A stretch of 64,000 bases of DNA from an uncultured Prevotella sp. (GTDB lineage: Bacteria > Bacteroidota > Bacteroidia > Bacteroidales > Bacteroidaceae). This document shows, piece after piece, positions 60,452 through 64,000 of this stretch. The notes under the pieces were generated by a model. That model was not told the origin of the DNA and made no database searches. It worked only from the letters and a program-made list of their open reading frames with translations. The position numbers and the translations under genes were made by a program. The DNA lies in NCBI GenBank assembly GCA_934230115.1, contig CAKQEI010000001.1, forward strand, positions 1 through 64,000. Reading direction: 5' to 3'. Each line of letters opens with the position of its first letter. Position 1 is the stretch's first letter.

Positions 60452-61573
60452 ATGATAACAGCCGACCAACTTAAGGATGTGCTTGAGCGTACAGACGCTC
60501 TTAAGCATTATCTTAATATCGACCAGAAGAAAGTAGAATTTGAGGAAGAGCAGCTCCGCACACAGGCTCCTGACTTTTGGGAGGACCCTAAGCGTGCCGA
60601 GGAGCAGATGAAGAAGGTGAAGGGCATCGAGAAATGGATTAAAGGCTATGAGGAGGTGCGCCGACTCGCCGACGAACTGCAGCTTGCCTTCGAATACCAT
60701 AAGGAAGAACTCGTGACCGAAGAGGAAGTGGATGCCGACTATGCCAACGCTTTGAAGGCTATCGAGAATCTGGAACTCATGAACATGCTGCGCCAGAAGG
60801 AAGACCCTATGGACTGTGTGCTGAAGATAAACTCGGGTGCTGGCGGCACAGAGAGCCAGGACTGGGCACAGATGCTTATGCGTATGTATATGCGCTGGGC
60901 TGAGGCTCATGGTCATAAGGTTACTATCAGCAACCTTCAGGAAGGTGATGAGGCTGGAATAAAGAGTGTCACCATGGAGATTGAGGGTGGCGAATATGCC
61001 TATGGCTACCTGAAGAGTGAGAATGGAGTGCATCGTTTGGTGCGTGTCTCGCCATTCAATGCTCAAGGCAAGCGCATGACTTCGTTCGCCTCTGTATTTG
61101 TCTCGCCTCTTGTTGATGACACTATTGAGGTGTATGTCGACCCGTCGAAGGTGTCTTGGGACCTCTTCCGCTCGGGTGGAGCAGGTGGTCAGAATGTTAA
61201 TAAGGTGGAGACTGGTGTGCGCTTGCGCTATCAGTATACCGACCCTGACACTGGCGAGGAAGAAGAAATCCTTATCGAGAACACCGAGAGCCGTAAGCAG
61301 CTTGAAAACCGCAACAATGCCATGCGACTCCTCAAGTCACAACTCTACGACCGTGCCATGAAGAAACGCCTTGAGGCACAGGCTAAGATAGAGGCTGGCA
61401 AGAAGAAGATAGAGTGGGGTAGCCAGATACGCAGCTATGTGTTTGACGACCGTCGTGTGAAGGACCACCGCACTGGTTATCAGACTGCAGACGTTGACGG
61501 AGTGATGGACGGCAAGATTGACGGATTCATCAAGGCATACCTTATGGAGTTCCCAGTGAACGATGAGGATTAA
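60452..61573 (+). CDS. prfB: Peptide chain release factor 2
   Basis: 373 residues in one frame. It releases peptides at UGA and UAA codons. The SPF codon-recognition tripeptide is at 200-202 and the catalytic GGQ at 245-247. The programmed +1 frameshift of many prfB genes (CTT TGA C at about codon 25) is absent; the matching position, after Leu21, reads CTT AAT ATC. It is co-transcribed after the acyl-CoA synthetase gene, with 5 nt between them. Confidence 0.96.
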   Translation: MITADQLKDVLERTDALKHYLNIDQKKVEFEEEQLRTQAPDFWEDPKRAEEQMKKVKGIEKWIKGYEEVRRLADELQLAFEYHKEELVTEEEVDADYANALKAIENLELMNMLRQKEDPMDCVLKINSGAGGTESQDWAQMLMRMYMRWAEAHGHKVTISNLQEGDEAGIKSVTMEIEGGEYAYGYLKSENGVHRLVRVSPFNAQGKRMTSFASVFVSPLVDDTIEVYVDPSKVSWDLFRSGGAGGQNVNKVETGVRLRYQYTDPDTGEEEEILIENTESRKQLENRNNAMRLLKSQLYDRAMKKRLEAQAKIEAGKKKIEWGSQIRSYVFDDRRVKDHRTGYQTADVDGVMDGKIDGFIKAYLMEFPVNDED

Positions 61574-61602
61574 AAATATAATAACCTAAAAAACGAATAA
61601 CT

Positions 61603-61743
61603 ATGAGCCAGAAAAGTAAAATCAAGCGTGAAAGATACGCAAAGGAACAAGAGAAAAAAGGAAAGAAAGTAGTAGAGTGGATTCTTTGGGGATTTATTGT
61701 CCTCGCTGTAGGATTCGGTGTCTGGGCTACTACTCAGGCATAA
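61603..61743 (+). CDS. 46-residue single-pass membrane protein
   Basis: A small frame starting MSQKSKIKRERYAKEQEK. It has a strongly basic, helical N-terminus (about 1-24), then one membrane helix (about 26-43, VEWILWGFIVLAVGFGVW) and the end ATTQA. It starts 29 nt after prfB and ends 18 nt before the CYTH gene, all in one direction, which supports it being real. The layout resembles SecE-like or other tiny inner-membrane proteins, but no family was recognised. Confidence 0.65.
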   Translation: MSQKSKIKRERYAKEQEKKGKKVVEWILWGFIVLAVGFGVWATTQA

Positions 61744-61761
61744 ATCTTAATTTGACAAAGA

Positions 61762-62244
61762 ATGAGTGGATTAGAAATAGAACGCAAATTCTTGATACGC
61801 AAAGGCTGCTCCTGGAAAGAGGCAGCCTTTTCTTCAAGCCATATAAAGCAGGGATATATGCCGTGTGAGTCGGCTACTGTGAGAGTTCGCACACGCGACG
61901 ACCGCTCATGGCTTACTATCAAGAGCCATAGCGACTGCAAGGGCTTGTCGCGTTATGAGTTTGAAAAGGAGATAACCAACGATGAGGCTCAGCATCTCTT
62001 TGAACTGTGCCGTGGCGGTGTTATCGACAAGTGTCGTTGGCTCGTTAAGAGTCCTGATGGCAAACACACGTTTGAGGTAGATGAGTTCTTTGGCGACAAC
62101 GAGGGACTTGTTGTGGCTGAAGTGGAACTTGCCTCGGAGGATGAATCGTATGCCAAGCCCGACTTTATAGGAGATGAGGTGACGGGCGATAGAAGATATT
62201 ATAATTCGCAGTTGCTTAAGAATCCTTTTAAGAACTGGAAATAA
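61762..62244 (+). CDS. CYTH domain protein (triphosphate tunnel metalloenzyme)
   Basis: 160 residues. The signature ExExK is at Glu5, Glu7 and Lys9 (EIERKFL). Basic and acidic residues alternate along eight strands ('SATVRVRTRDDRSWLTIK', 'YEFEKEIT', 'FEVDEFFGDNEGLVVAEVELAS'; split by eye), forming the triphosphate-binding tunnel. Bacterial single-domain members mostly hydrolyse inorganic triphosphate, and some act on thiamine triphosphate. It is last in the acyl-CoA synthetase operon and ends at a strong terminator. Confidence 0.9.
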   Translation: MSGLEIERKFLIRKGCSWKEAAFSSSHIKQGYMPCESATVRVRTRDDRSWLTIKSHSDCKGLSRYEFEKEITNDEAQHLFELCRGGVIDKCRWLVKSPDGKHTFEVDEFFGDNEGLVVAEVELASEDESYAKPDFIGDEVTGDRRYYNSQLLKNPFKNWK

Positions 62245-62277
62245 AGAAAGGTAGAGGCAAAACAAATAAAACCAAAT

Positions 62278-62346
62278 AAAACAAGGTTTTCTGTAGGAGA
62301 AGGAGCGGTATCTGCTCTACATCCTATAGAAAACCTTGTTTTTTTT
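62278..62346 (+). terminator. Terminator after the CYTH gene
   Basis: An 18-bp stem (62281-62298 with 62322-62339, one mismatch) plus an inner GAGC/GCTC stem, then a run of eight T. The convergent FKBP gene ends 20 nt further on. Confidence 0.85.
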
Positions 62347-62366
62347 ATACTATACTTGAAGCTTTG

Positions 62367-63359
62367 TTATTTCTTCACTGCACGACGCACCGGCTTCTTC
62401 GGAGTGATTTTCTTTGCTGGAGTCAGCTTCTTAGCCTTTATCACTTCCTCCTTCTTCTCGGCCTTCTTCTCAACCTTCACCACCTCGACAGTGAATATAA
62501 GAGTAGAGTAAGGCTTGATCTGACCAGCCTTGCGTGAGCCATAGGCAATGTCCTGTGGGATGTAAAGCTCCCACTTACTGCCCTCAGGCATCATGCAGAG
62601 AGCCTCTGTCCAACCCTTGATTACCTGGTTGGGGCGGAATGTAGTTGTGTTAGGATTACGCTTGTAGCTGCTGTCGAATTCCTTGCCGTCGATAGTGTGA
62701 CCCTCGTAGCGCACGGTTACCTCATCGTCCTTAGCGGCAACAGCACCCTTGCCCTCAGTGATAACCTTGTACTGCAGACCAGAAGGCAAGGTCTTCACGC
62801 CAGGCTTTGTGGCGTTCTGCTTCAGCCAAGCCTCGTTCTCAGCCTTGTAGGCCTCCTCAGCCTGATGCTTTGCAGCCTGCATGGTGGTCTCGAAATACTT
62901 GTTGGCAACATCGTGCTTCATAATGGTTGTGTCGCCGAGTACGGCAGCGATGAAGCCCTGGTTGAATGTGATGCTGTCGATGGTGAGCGAGGTGTTCTTT
63001 ACATCATTGCTCACGTTGGGATAGATGCGTGTCTCAAGCATCTGTGCAATCTGCAGACCAGCGTTGTGAGCAGTGAACTGCTTGTCGTGCTGGCGGGCAA
63101 TGCCCTCCTTCAATCCCTCTACGAACGAAGTCATGTTGGTAGAGTCGACACCAAACTGCTGCTTCACATAGTCCATGAGTCCGCGTGTGGTGAATATACC
63201 AGCAGCGTAGCTCAGTGAGTCGCTCTGACTTGTAAGCTGCACTGGAGCCACCTGCTCAGTCTTAGCGTTCTTCTTCTGTTTCTTTTCTTTCTTTCCAGGG
63301 GTGACAGCGAATGCCGTTGTTGCGAATACGGCAAGCGCGAGAATCAAAATTTTCTTCAT
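62367..63359 (-). CDS. FKBP-type peptidyl-prolyl isomerase with Lys-rich tail
   Basis: 330 residues. It has a signal peptide (MKKILILALAVFATTAFA), a charged linker, a Mip-like helical N-domain (about 45-185), then an FKBP domain (about 190-298). The FKBP domain has 'VTVRYEGHTIDGKEFDSSY', 'QVIKGWTEALCMMPEGSKW' and 'AYGSRKAGQIKPYSTLIF'. The last 32 residues are very rich in Lys, Ala and Pro (ending KKPVRRAVKK). It catalyses proline isomerisation in exported proteins. A second FKBP gene lies directly upstream. Confidence 0.92.
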   Translation of the reverse strand: MKKILILALAVFATTAFAVTPGKKEKKQKKNAKTEQVAPVQLTSQSDSLSYAAGIFTTRGLMDYVKQQFGVDSTNMTSFVEGLKEGIARQHDKQFTAHNAGLQIAQMLETRIYPNVSNDVKNTSLTIDSITFNQGFIAAVLGDTTIMKHDVANKYFETTMQAAKHQAEEAYKAENEAWLKQNATKPGVKTLPSGLQYKVITEGKGAVAAKDDEVTVRYEGHTIDGKEFDSSYKRNPNTTTFRPNQVIKGWTEALCMMPEGSKWELYIPQDIAYGSRKAGQIKPYSTLIFTVEVVKVEKKAEKKEEVIKAKKLTPAKKITPKKPVRRAVKK

Positions 63360-63384
63360 CTTATTTATTTTTTATCTAAAAAAC

Positions 63385-63409
63385 AGGGCGGCCTTTGTGG
63401 GGTCGCCCT
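63385..63409 (-). other. Hairpin between the two FKBP genes
   Basis: AGGGCG (63385-63390) pairs with CGCCCT (63404-63409), with further GG/CC pairing inside. It lies in the 64-nt gap between the two FKBP genes. It may be an RNA-processing or attenuation element. Confidence 0.4.
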
Positions 63410-63423
63410 TATGGTTTTAAATA

Positions 63424-64000
63424 TTATTTGCCACCAACGCTGATAAGCTCAATCTTGAACACCAGCGGAGAGTAAGGCTTGATCTGACCCTGCTCGCGGT
63501 CGCCATAAGCGAGTTCCTGTGGAATGTAAACTTCCCATACAGAACCTGCAGGCATGTGAACGAGAGCCTCTGTCCAACCCTTGATTACCTGGTTGGCACG
63601 AAGGGTAACAGCCTCGCCGCGCTTGTAGCTGCTGTCGAATACTGTGCCGTCGATAAGACGTCCCTCGTAGTTCACCTTAACAGTAGAAGTGTCCTTAGGC
63701 ATAGCACCTGAACCCTCCTTGATAACCTTGTACTGAACACCTGAAGGCAGAGTCTTCACACCAGCCTTCTTGGCATTGGCAGCCATCCACTCTTCGCCCT
63801 TCTTCTTGAGCGGACCATACTGCTCCTCCATGTTCTTGGCCTTGATAGCCATCATCTTCATCTGTGCAACCTGGCCAGCCTGCTCAACAGTCATCATGCC
63901 CTTCTTGCCCTTCACGCCCTGCACGAAGCCAGCCATGAAGTTCTTGAGAGAGATAGTCTTGGTAGAGTCCTCGCCGAAGAGCTCGTGGTTGATGCCCTTA
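63424..64000 (-). CDS. FKBP-type peptidyl-prolyl isomerase (5' end outside the window)
   Basis: At least 191 residues are visible; the frame remains open through the right edge (upstream residues read GINHELFGEDSTKTISLKNF), so the start is beyond 64000. It has a Mip-like N-domain, then an FKBP domain with 'STVKVNYEGRLIDGTVFDSS', 'QVIKGWTEALVHMPAGSVW' and 'AYGDREQGQIKPYSPLVF'. It lacks the Lys-rich tail of its neighbour and ends SVGGK. The two are clear paralogues in tandem. Confidence 0.9.
   Translation of the reverse strand, partial: KGINHELFGEDSTKTISLKNFMAGFVQGVKGKKGMMTVEQAGQVAQMKMMAIKAKNMEEQYGPLKKKGEEWMAANAKKAGVKTLPSGVQYKVIKEGSGAMPKDTSTVKVNYEGRLIDGTVFDSSYKRGEAVTLRANQVIKGWTEALVHMPAGSVWEVYIPQELAYGDREQGQIKPYSPLVFKIELISVGGK

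Noticed and set aside
60500-60530. Programmed frameshift in prfB
   Set aside because: The reading frame is continuous from the ATG and the slip site CTT TGA C is absent.

Overview
The window looks like chromosomal DNA of a strictly fermentative Bacteroidales species, most likely a Prevotellaceae (Prevotella, Segatella or Xylanibacter type). The grounds are: promoters of the Bacteroidetes form (TTTG about 20 nt before TAnnTTTG) ahead of many genes, with no strong Shine-Dalgarno sites; a SusC/SusD pair; surface lipoproteins with an S-D-D-D export signal; putative type IX secretion (T9SS) cargo; a TPR/HTH membrane regulator; and lineage-restricted families (Omp28-like, DUF6089, DUF6242 and DUF4923 types). 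The names Prevotella and DUFxxxx come from recall and were not searched.

Layout. 1-7.4 kb: two large secreted proteins with C-terminal sorting-like domains, then a membrane TPR/HTH regulator, all on the minus strand. 7.5-13.2 kb: topA-aroK-speA-argB on the plus strand. 13.4-19.5 kb: tRNA-Asn, cstA, an ECF sigma factor with its probable anti-sigma partner, an acyl-CoA:carboxylate CoA-transferase and dgt. 19.7-31.2 kb, plus strand: lemA-TPM, aroQ and an O-methyltransferase, ychF-lgt, pta-ackA (acetate and ATP from acetyl-CoA), a hypothetical gene, carboxy(nor)spermidine dehydrogenase, a stand-alone four-helix-bundle (S23/IVS-type) gene, recA and tRNA-Gln. 31.4-42 kb, minus strand: an envelope-assembly operon (DUF6242-like, DUF6089-like, uppS, bamA, three OmpH/Skp genes, murI) and a GT39-type glycosyltransferase. 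42.2-52 kb, plus strand: a DUF4923-like protein, xerD, then susC-susD, a Calx-beta lipoprotein and an M6 metalloprotease, which together look like a peptide or protein utilisation unit. 52.1-58.4 kb, minus strand: the suf iron-sulfur operon (sufB, an inserted outer-membrane protein gene, sufC, sufD, sufS). 58.6-64 kb: acyl-CoA synthetase, prfB, a 46-residue membrane protein, a CYTH protein and two FKBP-type prolyl isomerases, the second cut by the window end.

The most unusual content is a dispersed family of intergenic modules between about 25.9 and 56.9 kb. Each has arrays of 7-nt repeats (TTTTGAG/TTTTGAA or a locus-specific variant) around GC-rich perfect palindromes that nearly always have a 3-nt loop. 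Polarity follows transcription: just after a stop codon the sense strand reads TTTTGAR, and just before a start codon it reads YTCAAAA. A whole intergenic gap is therefore a large inverted repeat. The TTTTGAR arm places TGA in all three reading frames, while the YTCAAAA arm is stop-free and A-rich. Two genes (the four-helix-bundle gene and the outer-membrane protein gene in the suf operon) lie between such arms. I know of no described system matching this; its function is open.

Converging metabolism: pta-ackA and the CoA-transferase handle acetyl-, propionyl- and succinyl-CoA; speA with the carboxyspermidine-type dehydrogenase points to the alternative spermidine pathway; aroK and aroQ are split shikimate genes.
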